From: Hofstenia miamia
Lineage: Eukaryota; Xenacoelomorpha; Acoela; Hofsteniidae
Assembly: GCA_900660155.1 (NCBI GenBank)
Contig: CABFPE010000280.1
Coordinates: 217,912 to 281,911 of the forward strand
Direction: 5' to 3'
DNA: 64,000 nt
A model generated the notes under the pieces. It saw only the letters and a program-made list of their open reading frames with translations. It did not search any database and had not been told where the DNA came from. The translations under genes were made by a program, and so were the position numbers. Every line of letters begins with the position of its first letter. The first letter of the stretch is position 1. Shown here piece after piece: positions 47,901-61,000 of this stretch.

Positions 47901-50900
47901 AAACTAATTCTCCAAAGTATTTTCCACTTTTATACACCAATTCTTTTAACTACATATAGTCTCATACTTAGTTAAGATGTTTTTTCGATGAGGAATTGTA
48001 TTGCACTATTTTTCGTAGTTCAAGCAGTTTCGAAAGAATTTCGAGTTCAGACGATCATTGTCTTTCACTTTGAGTTTGAAAATCCGTTTCCATAATAGGG
48101 TTTTCACTCGTAAAGTAGGACACTAAATAGTTAAATGGGTCTTTGCAAAGTTATGGAATGTGAGTGTCTTAATCCACCTGGACAGAAAGCTATTAACACG
48201 CTCGCTTCTAATTTCTTCTTTGTTTCTAATACAAGGCTTACGTTCCAGTAATTGTAGATGCACTTAAAAACCCTCCCCCTTCTGTCTACTAAGCTTTAAT
48301 CGCATCAAATCCACGCATTTGTAAAAGTATGCTTATTAATTATTTACAAATTACTTTTCTTTTTACTCCACTCCTTTTCCTTCATTCACATTATTTTTCA
48401 CATCTTTTTACAGTTATTTTATTTGCATTTTAAGATCATTTTTCCCACATTTATTATAAAATTATTTAGATCCAATTTTGGATTATTCTCATTTTGTCAT
48501 TCTTGTACAACTTGGGGTTTTGGATTTTATCTTTTCATCTCTCCTGTTGATTATTAAAATATTTGTGCAACAATGGGAAAGTATGCACACAGAGCATCTA
48601 TCATTTCTGGATTTCTTTATATTATTTTTTAATCACTCAACATTCCATTTATCTTTATTTTTTTCAATTTGCGGAAAACGAATTTCTAATTATATACTGT
48701 ATATACTTGTTTTTTTAAAATAATTAATATTTCTTATTTCGATTTTAATGAAGTGTATGGTACTTATTGTGATACATATTTTTTTCTGTTGAAATTTATT
48801 GTTGATGAACTTTTATTATTGCATGCTCGTTTAGCATTATTTGTAGTAGAATATTTCGTAAACGTGATGATGTCATAGAAACATCCTTACTTGTAGCTGA
48901 TTCCATCTGTGTGTTGTGTTCGTGTGAAGAAATTTAATGAAACTGTAATACTTTTTTATTAATTCATTTTCCATTTTTTATTTTCTTATATTATATCAAA
49001 GTCAATTTTTCTAATATAATGGTAAAGATATCGATATTAGATTAAGTAAATGATATCTACATACCGATTCTGTTTGCTGAGAATGGAATATTTTCCTTGT
49101 GGTGAAATATCTCTGCACGATTCGAAGAATCAACTTAATTCTTAATTTGGCTTTTGAATAAGGTTACATTGATAAATCGAAATGAACATGTTTCCTGTAA
49201 CAATGAAAACATGAGAATGCTTTGTGTTTCTATTTAATTTTACATTGAAAATGAATACAATAAGATTTTTCACAACACAATTATTCAACAATTCATTATT
49301 TTTGTATATTCACTGTTCCAATGAACTTTCCATGATTCCAGATTTGCAAGGTGCCTACGCCGACACATTGAGCATGTATTCATTGTCATTTTAGCTTGGG
49401 TTTATTTCATATTAATTAGTTTATTCCAATCTCAAAAAATGCTGTTTCCACATTATCGTTCTCTAATTTTAATAAATTTATTACTTAATATCTCGAAAGG
49501 TTGCGTTTTTCAAACTTCTCATATCGATCAATAATGCAGAATTTTCTAACTTTTATGATTTGTGTAATATAGAAAATTTGAATTTTATAGTAATTTATTT
49601 GGAAGTTTGCCTAGGTAAAGTAGGTCTTATAGATCGCAGGGCTGGCTTATTTAAAACATGTTTTCAACAGTGTTTTAAGCAGATGTCATTTTTCACGGTT
49701 TTTTCATTTATTTTTTTACACGCGCATGGGATACACGATTTGCACATTGTTATTGTGTGGGGGTTCTTCCCGAAAAGTTTGAACGATAATTTTGATTCTA
49801 TCCCCTAAACTACTGGTATTGAAAGAATTTTTAGTACAAGGTATGTGTCAATGCCGAGCTACGAAATACCGTGTTGAATGAAAAAGTTCATCATTTTGAA
49901 TTTTGCTGTCGTCTGTTAAAAGATGAGCAATCATAACTGTTGACCAGGTTTTATAACAAATTCAAAAATAATTTGTGAAAAAAACATGTTTTAAACAAAA
50001 AACAAATAAAACAGTTTTTTGTTTTTTTCTAAGTAAAATATTTTTTTCCAGCCAAGATAGATTGTGTAAGTGAATACTTCAGAACTTCTTTGTAGTCTCC
50101 ATGTGATTGTTTAAAAAAGATTAGCTTTATCAAGTCTACTCTAGGCATCTTGAAGTTCTAGTTCGCGTTTTATTTGTAGTGAAATTGAGTATCCCATTCT
50201 CTTTGTTTACTTTATTAGTTTGTATGATGAAACGCAATATAGAAGCGGTTGTTTGCAGTTGCAGTGGATAATCCATCCCATTGGTTTATTAAATGTTTTG
50301 TTGGCATGTTTTCAAACGGTCCCTACTTAATTTGCTTTTCACAACTATCCGCTTTGACAGGGATGAAGGCGGTCTTCAATACCCATTTAATCTCTTTTTA
50401 TCTTATTCGCTTAGACATTATCCAAATCTTCTCATTTCCACAGTAGTTTCGTTTGTTTATTTTTCTACTAACAATCAAAACGAGGAATTGTTGTTTTCAA
50501 CTAGTTAATTTACCGAACTGGATGGAAACGACATCTGATTAACCTTGTTTAAACATCGATTTCATAAAAATAGATTTTTATTCGTTTAAATACTATGCCA
50601 AACATTATTGGTTCTTTCTCAGAGATCATACTGTACATAAATTAAGAATCTGCTTAAAGGGATTGTACTGTATCAATAGTTATAACAAACAAAAATTAAT
50701 AACAGTAATTTAATTTAAACATATATTAAAGTTTTCGCAGCAGAGCAATGGTATATTTAGTACATATGGATGTATCAAAGAACACTATATTATAAATTTT
50801 GAGAAATTTATCTTATAAAACCATGTTATGTGGATTGCACTATTGGTGTTCTCTATTATTAGATTTTTTTCCTTACTTTTTTTCGTTTGTATTTTTTGTG

Positions 50901-51004
50901 TATTTCCTTATGTGAAGTAGTTCTTGTAAATAGAGGTTCTGTAGTAAGTTATGCTTCATTGTAAATATTTTGTAACCTGGATTATTTTGTATATGCATTA
51001 GTTA
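41936..51004. other. Long non-coding stretch
   Basis: No intact or broken gene recognised in about 9 kb. GC-richer islands that could be conserved elements lie near 43840-44130, 46360-46520 and 47270-47720. All open frames here are under 90 codons and lack recognisable domains. Confidence 0.4.
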
Positions 51005-51240
51005 TTAGTACAACTAGTGTGATGCAATATTATTAAAGTGTTACCAACTATGTATTATTATATTACTCGAGTTATTCGGAAATGGGGAAATTTAAATAAC
51101 TTTGGTATAGAAAATTACATATATACAACTAATCAGAATTTGTAGTGCAATATTATTCAAGTGCTGATAACTCTATTTATTATTATATTACTCTTCTATG
51201 CGGAAATGTGGAACTTTACATAAGTATAGTATAGGGCGTG
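51005..51240 (+). repeat. Diverged tandem duplication, ~123-bp period
   Basis: Two units share gcaatattatt (51024 and 51147), tattattatattactc and cggaaatg(g/t)gga(a/c) in the same order. They have diverged by many substitutions, so this is an old local duplication. Confidence 0.7.
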
Positions 51241-52510
51241 TGCATTACATGTTTAATATTGGCTACTAAGAACATATGATTTATTATATTTATTTTTTAA
51301 AAAATATGCATAACTCGTTTTTGTATTGCTATGCTACCAGTATAAGCTTTTTAAATTTATAATATACCTTTTTCATATACTCAATTTTTTTTCATAATAA
51401 ATATTAAAATGAAGTTTAAAATATTGATTGAGAGGTTTAATTTGTATGTATTCGTTTGCCTATAGACATTTATTTATTTAATTTCTAAATGTGAAATTTA
51501 GATTAAATTTAACAGAGCCTGAATATTTTATGAACTAACTTTAATTGAAAAATGTATAATTCAATTATATTTTTAGAATTTGTAGAGGTTTTTCAATACA
51601 TATATTGAATTTTTATCGTTATTTATATACATTTTACAAAGTCTACATATCACCAGGGTTACAAAAATAATTGAAAGCAAACGTTTTGGAGGTTTTAAAC
51701 ATTCTTATATTTATATAAATATATCAAAAAATATATTGAAAAACAATAGCATGTCAACTCCAACTATTAGCTAACTATTGATGTGTTTGTCCAAATTTAT
51801 TTTAGCACGATTTCATAAGTGAATTGGATAAAATATGTACGTCAATACGCAGTTCTGTGTGAGAGTTTAACTTGAGTTCTATAAGATAGTGGGCTAAAAA
51901 TCATTTGACTTAAATATCACTGCCATGGCATTCACAGCATTCTCAAAAAAGGGGATATATTTTATTGAGACTATAAATGCATTATATTTTAAGTTGTCAT
52001 TTTTTCAAAGTTTCATAAGTAATATCTTATATTCTACGAGCCTTTTTCGTCAGATCTGCTGCCAATGGCATTGCCCTATGTATTAAGTGGGCACTGCTTA
52101 AATCATTCACCATGGTTTTTCAAGCATTTATATGAAAGTGTGAGCATTGGTCCACATTGTTTTTCTTCTTACTTTTAATATTTCTTAATTCAATACTGTC
52201 TTTCTAGTTCGAAACTTCCTAAATATAAGTTATTGGTTGGTGGAGCATAATTGGTATTTTCAAAACTTTTCCCTGGAAATGTTTAGTCACTCGTGAGATT
52301 TTATGTCACCAGGTCTATAGCTCAAATAAAGTTTACATTATTATTATTTTTATTGCTTACAATTATGGTTTATTTGCTTTAGCTTCGACAAATGTAATAA
52401 ATCATGATAGAGATTGCGTCTTTTGCATACGTGCATACATCATTAAAAATTTATAAAAAATTTTTTTACTTTTCGATATCTTATAATTTAGTTTATAATT
52501 TGGGTCTTAG
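51241..52510. other. Non-coding stretch
   Basis: Very AT-rich; nothing recognisable. Confidence 0.45.
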
Positions 52511-52789
52511 CATTATAAGAAATTTTTTAGTGTTTTTAATACAATATAAAACAATTTTTTTCCAAACATTTTCTCCTCTCTCATCAATAAAGGACGTCTT
52601 AAAAAGTCTTGCTTTCATGTGTATAAATATAAACCTTAAAGTTTTTGTGAAGCACCTCATATATCATTGAAATTCTTACAAAATTTGATTAGACTTTGTA
52701 TAACTTGCAAATATATAATAGTTTTATAATATTTTTAGTAAATACATTTTTACCGCCTCCCCGTTAAATTATTTTTAGGACCGCGCCTA
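52511..52789 (+). repeat. Dispersed ~250-bp repeat, copy C
   Basis: Shares internal blocks with copy A (ctcctctctcatcaataaa, gctttcatgtgtataaata) and with copy B (ccttaaagtttttgtg). It ends ggaccgcgcc, against ggtccgcgcc in copy A. Confidence 0.6.
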
Positions 52790-53856
52790 GTTTTATCTTT
52801 AATCTCATTATGCACGCATTTGATTTTGTAAAAAATTAGTTCCGACTATACTTACATATTAACATATTAAATGTATAACACTATTTATCATTTTCAAAAT
52901 GGAAAATCGAATTAAGAATCAATTGTTATATTTTGATCTGAATTTAAGGAATTTATATACATTTAGAGTGAGTAAAATTTTTTTAGAATATTCAACGGAT
53001 TTAAGTTAATTCTCCATTTTCAAAGGTATTATTTATCTTTGAACATAAATTCCGTTTCTTAATTTTTATTATCAGTAATTATTTTTGTTTTAACGGAAGC
53101 CAATATGATCCCGCCCTAAAATTATAATAATTCATTTTCTTGTCCACATTTTTGAGAAATTTTCTTTGGCGATGCATTTATTTTTACACGAGGCTCAATT
53201 GAGAATCATGCTTGGACTTTGTAAACATCAATAAATTCGGCTCAAATATGTCCTGTTAGAGAAGTCTTAGACTAGGAGAATTCTTTATATACTAGCAAAT
53301 ATAACAATCCGGTATTGACTGGTCTATAATCAAGCAACTGAAATCATACACTGACTGAATATGCACACTTGATTGTGTAAATAAACAAAAGTGTAAGAAA
53401 TAGTGAACTTTTGCATATGGATATTTAAGAAGCATGCTTACTTAAAAAATTTTGAGTGCATTCAATAATTCCTATTCTTATCGAAAAGCCCTTTGTTATG
53501 GTAGTTAAGGCTTTTTAAAATAACGAACTCCTCGTTTTCTGAAAATAATTTTTACTCTGGCTCTAAATTTGTATTAGAAAATGAAGTATTTTCTTTCTGA
53601 AACTCGCTTTTCACAGCAATATTTTTAGAAACTCAGTTGATGACCTTGCTTTTGAATTGACGTGATTTTAATTGCTTTTGAAAATGTGTTTTATAATTGT
53701 TCCAAGATATTTGTCTAATGTTGATAGCATTGTTGTTTACCAATACAATGAGAATCATAACAAATCATCTATGCATTAAAAGACACATATTTTTTAGTTG
53801 CCTACTTGTCATTCAATGATACGCCTTATTTTATCTGAATAAAGCATCTCTCATAA

Positions 53857-53863
<7 letters not shown>
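52790..53863. other. Non-coding stretch
   Basis: AT-rich, nothing recognisable, ending at the TA tract before the second SoxB1 block. Confidence 0.45.

Positions 53864-53932
<69 letters not shown>
53864..53932. repeat. (TA)n microsatellite at the left edge of block copy 2
   Basis: About 34 TA units, the longest in the window. Identity to copy 1 starts at 53936, just after it. Confidence 0.97.
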
Positions 53933-53934
<2 letters not shown>

Positions 53935-53935
53935 C

Positions 53936-54192
53936 GACGCTGGGTATATGGTTTTTATTTCGTTTTGTACCAAACGCCAGTTTTGTGCAAAAACCCATAT
54001 ACCTAGCGCCATCATGCCATATGAGGCCTCAAAAAATAACTCAAATTTTTTAATAGATCTGTTAATGAGGACCCTATGTGAGATTATGTAAAAAAAATTG
54101 CGCCTGAACTTGGATTTTTTCAAAAACCCATATGCTCAGCGCCAGAATTTGTACTGGGGGCAGTACCTATTTACTGAAAAATACCCAGCGCC
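53936..54192. mobile_element. MITE-like element nested in (TA)n (copy 2)
   Basis: Same element as 16947-17203, with ends GACGCTGGGTAT and ATACCCAGCGCC. The TA tract on its left is much longer than in copy 1. Confidence 0.6.
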
Positions 54193-54193
54193 A

Positions 54194-54218
54194 ATATATA
54201 TATATATATATATGTATA
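54194..54218. repeat. (TA)n microsatellite with one interruption
   Basis: Counterpart of 17205-17229; G at 54214 replaces A. Confidence 0.93.
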
Positions 54219-57021
54219 GATATTCATACTATGTTTTTTCGAAAGATTTCATCTATCAATTGCATCTGATTTTAAAGTTTCATACTTTTTAATGTCGAAA
54301 GCTTGAAATGGACATTTTTAACAAGTGTTTTTCATAACAAAGAAAATAAGAATGAGAGCTGTGGGCGAATTCGATGCTTCTTTGAATTGAATAGCATTGG
54401 AGATGCTGCTTTGCTCAGTACAAAGATAATGGATAGTTATTCCATTTACTGCGTCAGAACAGATTTATATATATTAATCAATAAAACACGTGTAACGTTT
54501 TTTTGCAAAAAAAAATATGTTCAATGCAAATCAATCATTGTTAAGATGGTTCTTTGTTTATTAGGATATTAGAATGAAATCAATGAATTTTATTTGTTAT
54601 TGTGAAAATACTTTTTACATGTTGATGTGAACATCATTTTGCTTTGGAGTGGAAGGATTAAAAGGATAGCTAGGTCAGAATGAGTACAGTGTAAGTCAGT
54701 ATAATTGTTATGGGTGAAATTTCCGCATAAGTCATCAACATAGTTATAATGCAATTACGTTACTAATTATTGTAAGTTGAACAGAGACGATAGCTATTTG
54801 CATGCTAAGCTTGGTACTTGTCCAACTGTCAGTAGTTGCTCACAACTCAATTCATCGATGCTCTATCGTCCCAACAGGGCGCATCATTTTATACGTGGCT
54901 ACGCGCTTTGTTTAAAATCTTGTTAACTGTTGATCGTTTTCATGTATCACTTGTTTCGCTTTGTGTTGAAGTGAAACTTTGTTTTGTTGTTAAGTGGTAC
55001 TGTTTTCACACTCCTTTGTCTTCTTAATAGCTTTTTATCGCTAATAACTTGTAATAATGTCTCCCATTTACACTTCAGGTGTTTATTAAAGCGTTCTTCC
55101 AACCAGTAACCTACCGAAACATGTTTTTAACACTTGCAAACTGTCAATGTAATCTATGAAAGCGAAACATTACCTGCTATTTAATATTGCTAATGTAATG
55201 TTGATGCCTAATTGCTTTAGGTTTTCGTTTTAATAAATAAGCACATTTTGAACTAATTTTTGTAAGTTTGGCTTGTTCCAAATAGAAAGGGTATAAATAT
55301 GCAATTTTAGTGTCATTAAGTCTGTTTCATTTGAGATCAGCATACCTTTAATATTCCACTCTTAAATTTTCTCGAATTCTTTGCATACAAATCAGTGAAT
55401 TGGGATTCAGTTTAACAGACAACATTGAAAGTCGATCGTGTCAATGACATACCTAGTTTTTCGAAAATATTAGTCAGACTTGGTCACCATATCCAGGGCG
55501 CCTTCAATAGCAACTTGCTGTCCATGATTGATAAAAAATTCAAACCCACATAGTGGCATTAAATCAATTACAGATTGTGTTTATTTTGAGACTTATTGTA
55601 CATTACTCTGTCAGTTTGGTCGTGATGCATTGTACTGGATAATATAAAATGCGCGCGCTTTAATCGATAAACAAATGTTTTTAATTGTAAGCTTTTAGCA
55701 AGTGAAGCACTCCCATTTACAACGAAATCTGTCTTGAATTATTTTTAACAATTTTCATGTGTATTGTTTGTCTAATGATGGCGTGTATTTTTTAGATTTT
55801 CATTAAAAAGTGACTTATCATTAAAATGCAAAACATCTTAATATTTTTTTATCAATATCCAATTGTTATGCGTACAAACGATCAATTCATTGGGATTTCT
55901 TCACTATTATTTAAAATTTTCAATTTAAAAAGGTGAAAAATGGAAGTTGAACCTTGCTTAGAAACATTACGATTTGATTAACCTAGATTTCTGGAAAAAC
56001 TCCAATATTTATAGTTCAAATCTTTTTTTTAGGTTTTTAATTACACTTCGTGAATAATATGGATATATCAGAAAGCAATATCTGTTGCCTTTAACATTGA
56101 CCTGTTTTGAGCTTTAACCGACTTGACCCTAAAAATTTGGTTATTGGAGATTTTTATAGTCGGTAAAATGGTGACCCGCTCAAAGCTTTTTAACCTAATT
56201 TGCTTATGCGCCATCTGTTGATAGCTGATGGTTTTTCTTTCATGAGTTTATTAATTTAGACAGGTGTGCGGCTGCATAAGTCGCTAATTCACCTATTTTA
56301 TTATGACAACTTTTAATTACACATTAAAAGCGCACACATATCCAATATTCAATATAAATTTACAATCATATGATCGCTGCTTAATCCGATTGCCTGACGG
56401 ATTACTTTATTAAATTACACTCCAGTCCACCTTTGAACAAATTATTGCTTTTCACCTTTCCTTCCTACACTACCTCGTTTTATTTATTTTCCAAAGTTTT
56501 ATAAAAATTTACTGTATAAAAGGTGTTTGCATAATTAATTTTTTTTAAAAACTACTGAGAATTAATTTTTTGCATATTTTTTTCTATAAATTATTATTTT
56601 ATCAAATAATTTTTAAATGATTTTAAGTTTCTATAAATTTAGTTTATTGGAAATGACATTTTACTTTAATTTCGTCCGAAAGCACTTAGTTTATATGTTG
56701 TAAATTTTATTTTTCAAATGAATTCCTATAAATGGTTAAAGTTATTTTTCTAAAATGCAAAAATAAAATTAGGATTTTAAAAACGTTTTTATTTTTTGTC
56801 ATATAAATAATTACTTATATTCAACAGTAATGAAGAAAACATTCAAGTTGTTTTAACATAAAGTAATTTTATTAGAATTATTTTAAAAATATAAAACATG
56901 TGAGACAATAATAAATTAAATTTTGAAAAATAGGTAACTATAAAATGATGTATTTTGGAACACATATAAATCTTAAAAAATATTTGAATAAATAAATTTA
57001 TAAAATTGTAATAAATGACAT
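54219..57021. other. Non-coding DNA downstream of SoxB1 (copy 2)
   Basis: Same content as 17230-20032; no credible gene. Confidence 0.45.
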
Positions 57022-57027
57022 TTTATT
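57022..57027 (-). terminator. Candidate polyadenylation signal of SoxB1 (copy 2)
   Basis: AATAAA on the gene strand, in the same relative place as 20033-20038. Confidence 0.4.
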
Positions 57028-57090
57028 AAAGGCTGATCGCACAACCTGAATTTAACTACAAACTGTGATTTCATGATTGAGTCTGGATGT

Positions 57091-57921
57091 TTACATGTGG
57101 GTGAGAGTCGGAGGCGGCGGGTGCATAGATTGGTGATAGTGGTGTGACATCATCTGCCGCTGTGGATCGTCCATTCCTGGAGGTAGATACAGTGACATCA
57201 TGTCGCTCATACTCCCATACGTACTCATTTTCTGCTGCTGCTGTTGAACTAGAGTTTGTTGTGGTTGTCTGTAGTCTGGGGGAGGACTGTGTGGTTTTGG
57301 TGACTGCTGTTGGAATGCTGTTTGTGGATAATAAGACGTAGGAGCATACAATTGACTCATGTCCGGATAACGGGTTTGGAATGGTGCTGGGGATGTAGCT
57401 GCTTGGTAAGCATCCATAGGATATGCAGCTGTTGGTGGAGGCATGTATCCATTCATTACGTACTGCTCGTGTGCGCTTCTGTGAATTGGTCCACTGCCGT
57501 TTGTAGGAATAATAGCACCAGGTAATCCAAATTTATCTTTTTTCATGAGGGTCTTGGTTTTCCTTCTTGGACGGTATTTATAATCGGGGTGTTCTTTAAG
57601 ATGTAGAGCACGTAATCTTTTAGCTTCATCTATGAAGGGTCGTTTTTCACCATCGTTTAACAGTTTCCATTCTGCGCCGAGGCGTTTGCTGATTTCTGAG
57701 TTGTGCATTTTGGGATTTTCTTGTGCCATTTTCCTTCTTTGTCCTCGTGACCAAACCATAAACGCGTTCATGGGTCGTTTAACTCTGTCCATGGAGCCTT
57801 TCGAGCATCCAGTTTGCTGTTGATTTCCATTGTTAGGCGATAAGGGAGATTTCATGTCATCATCCATTAAGTGATGATTCGCAGCTTGCTGCATCATTTC
57901 CATGCTCATCATTATTGACAA
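57091..57921 (-). CDS. SoxB1-type HMG-box transcription factor (276 aa), copy 2
   Basis: The predicted protein is identical to the one at 20102-20932, residue for residue: HMG box about 45-123, KTLMKKDKF after the box, Tyr/Pro/Gln-rich C-terminus ending LTHM. Its upstream CCAAT cluster and downstream AATAAA are also unchanged. Two functional paralogues would normally show at least synonymous or UTR differences. The complete identity means this entry should not be counted as a second gene until the duplication is confirmed. Confidence 0.9.
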   Translation of the reverse strand: MSIMMSMEMMQQAANHHLMDDDMKSPLSPNNGNQQQTGCSKGSMDRVKRPMNAFMVWSRGQRRKMAQENPKMHNSEISKRLGAEWKLLNDGEKRPFIDEAKRLRALHLKEHPDYKYRPRRKTKTLMKKDKFGLPGAIIPTNGSGPIHRSAHEQYVMNGYMPPPTAAYPMDAYQAATSPAPFQTRYPDMSQLYAPTSYYPQTAFQQQSPKPHSPPPDYRQPQQTLVQQQQQKMSTYGSMSDMMSLYLPPGMDDPQRQMMSHHYHQSMHPPPPTLTHM

Positions 57922-57990
57922 ACACTAACAGACGAGAAAGTAAACAGAGTTCTCTAAGAATAATTTTGTTTAGACGACTTGATGAGTTGT

Positions 57991-58096
57991 GTGGCTAATA
58001 TATGTAGCGATTTAGACTAAATGTTCGACTCTCGTGATGCGAGTATAAGTTTGTACTCTATGCCAATTTGCGATTGGCAGAGATATTTCAACCAAT
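57991..58096 (-). promoter_or_regulatory. Candidate SoxB1 promoter with three CCAAT boxes (copy 2)
   Basis: CCAAT at 58063-58067, ATTGG at 58073-58077 and CCAAT at 58092-58096, identical to copy 1. Confidence 0.5.
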
Positions 58097-61000
58097 CAGC
58101 AAGCAGCGTACGCTACAATTAGGTACGTCATAATTCCGAAAGATGCTCCACATCAAATTTTGTTTTTAACTTAAGGCATTTTTAAAATCATTCTAATTGT
58201 TCGCATCAAACAGCTATCTTTTTCCCTCGATTTTGAATGATTTTCTTTTTTAAAAATTTTCTAATCATTTCTTGGAACCCATCAGATACAAAACGTGTGC
58301 AGGTGTAATATGTTTAAGTGGGGTGTTATAAACAGAGCATTTTTTCAAAAATATATCTAATATATTTCGAAACTATTATATTCAACAGCCTAATGTGTTT
58401 ATAAATAATTGGAGTAACTTTCTTCATAATTTTTAATTTTTTCAATTCATTTCTTTTTCCAATACAAATTACTTACTAAACCTTGTGTTATTTTGTGAAA
58501 GAGTGTATTTATTTTTGGTTGTTTTTATAGTTTATAATGTTTTTCATGAACCAAATAGATGAAAATCAATTTCACAAGTATGATGTTTTCATCCTGTCTT
58601 TTATTCTTGGAAGTCCATCTATTGACCAAATTCTATTTCTTTATTTGCATTTTAATTTTTAATGATATTTGTTTGCAGATGTTCGTTATCTTATCTGAAA
58701 TCCAGTTAATCACGTGAACATCGTGCGTTAATTTAAGATGCCTAATTGATGATTTTTTTACTGATCTAAATCCATTTCGTTGTTTTGATATGTGAATGTT
58801 CTAGAAAATTCAAGATTTTATGGAATTAAGGTGCTTATCATTTTTCGATACATGTATGAATTTATCTAAAGTTTATTGTGATTGTGCTGAAGGTGATAAG
58901 TATTGAACCTTGCCTATCTTGGTGTAACTTTCACATCTCGTTTCGAGAGTAGAGTTTATTGTAGGATTTGAAATCCATTCGTATACAATAATGTTCATAG
59001 CGTGTTATTTTATGTGTGCATAGAGCCAATAAATTGAAAAATACGAATTCATTTTTTTTGAATGCAGCATTTCTAGAAATCTCTAGCTATTTTTCCAAAT
59101 ACTTCCAATTATATTCATGAACTGTTTTCAGTATGTGATAGAAAAAACTTTCGGAACACGTGAAACATTTTAATCATGTTTTTTTCCAACATGTACGCCT
59201 TTGATTATTGCTCTGAATTGTTTGTTTTTTTCAGGGTGCCTAGTTCAAAGGTTAAAAAGGTCAAAAACCCCTGAATTGTATCATGATTTTGAAATCGTTT
59301 TCAGTAGAGATGCTTCCATTCCTCTTACCATCCAGATCATCTATTCATTAATTTTGACCCCTCTTATACCTTAGAATACATAGATTTTCACCGTTACTAC
59401 TTGGATTATCATAATGTCTGCTGAAGAAGCATCCGTTAGTTTATTTTCAATTTTTAGCAATCAACCGCAGTCGACGCATTCTTCTTAAGTGATTACTTTG
59501 ATGCAAATTCAGTCGCCACGGGTGATGAAGTTTTTATCTTGATATTTATTAATTAGTTATGAATTATTAAATTGATAAAAAGCTTTTCGTCATAATTACT
59601 TAAGTTTCATGAATTAATAACACAACAGTTAGAGATGCTATGAAATGTGATTGATTGAGTGTGTGGTTGCAAAGCCTCGTGCTATTGAGATGATTTGGTA
59701 GTTAAAGAAGTAATTGATTCACTCTATTAATGGCTTTGTTTTATAATTTAATAGCTTTGTTGGTAATATTGTCAAAGTGCGACACGGCGCTTGCTAATTT
59801 CACCGAGTGTTTTTCTAACTGATTCCCGCGCTAATTTGCTTAAAAATTTCTTAATTAAATCGGGAGGATATGATGTTTTTAATGATTACATCAACAAACA
59901 ATTTTGTGGAAAATTTAATTCCGTTTACCTTCCCAAACATTCATGTGGGAAAGATGAAAAAAAGTCAGTCTTTGTTGCCGCAGGAAGTCAATTCTAGTAA
60001 TTAAAAATGTTTTCGGAAAGACACTTTACCCAAGTCATTATAAAGAACGCTCATCTCTTCACTGGTGACGTTTTCTAAAATATATTCTCATTAATTAACC
60101 GACCGATGTATGCTTCAACCGACCCCTTCTCTCTCTCCTATAATTCTAACTTTTATAATTAATTCACCAACCAACACTTCCTTCACGTAAACAGTTGACA
60201 TATTGATTTAGTTTTTAAATCTTACGCTATTGTTTAAATGTTTTAAATATAATAACTTAATCACTTGTTAAACTTTTTAATTTTTTATTTTAACAATAGA
60301 AAATTTGCCGCTTCAATTAATACTTTATTCGATTGTTCAATGAATGAAACACGTTCGCACCTTCTATTATTCTTTTAATAATTTCCTAGCTATTTAATAC
60401 CAATCTATTTCAAATTCTTATAAACTACTCTTCTTTACAGGTTACATTGTCACTTTTTCCAGTTATTAATATTTTGCATGTATTGCCTTCCATTATCAGG
60501 AAACAAGCCTGCAATTACTAAATTAATGTTTTAATATAGCATCCTTTCTAATAACCACATTTCTTTCTATCCCTTTTATATAATTCTTACTGTATTCAAA
60601 TTGCTCTATTTTAAATTTGTAAAAACACTCTTCTATCTTCTGACACACTGCATCTCTTGCACAAACATCTCGTTTCTATTTATACAAGTTTTGAGGAATC
60701 AGTTTTTATTTGTAATCATAATATTAATGATCTCAAAGAGTTACTCGTAATCTGGAAAATGAAATTGCTTTCCTTGTTTAATTATTTAATTCAGTTAAAA
60801 CGTATTACCAAATAACTTAGTAATTGGTTAGCTACGGTAAAGTTTAATTGTTTAGAATTAATTGGAATTAATTAAAATTGATTTAATTTTCCGGAATCTT
60901 TAAATACATCTTAATCGGCATACATATAATTTGAACTCGTCTGTAATGGAATTCATATAATGAATTAATCCATTTATCAAAGAGCTTTTTTAAATATATA

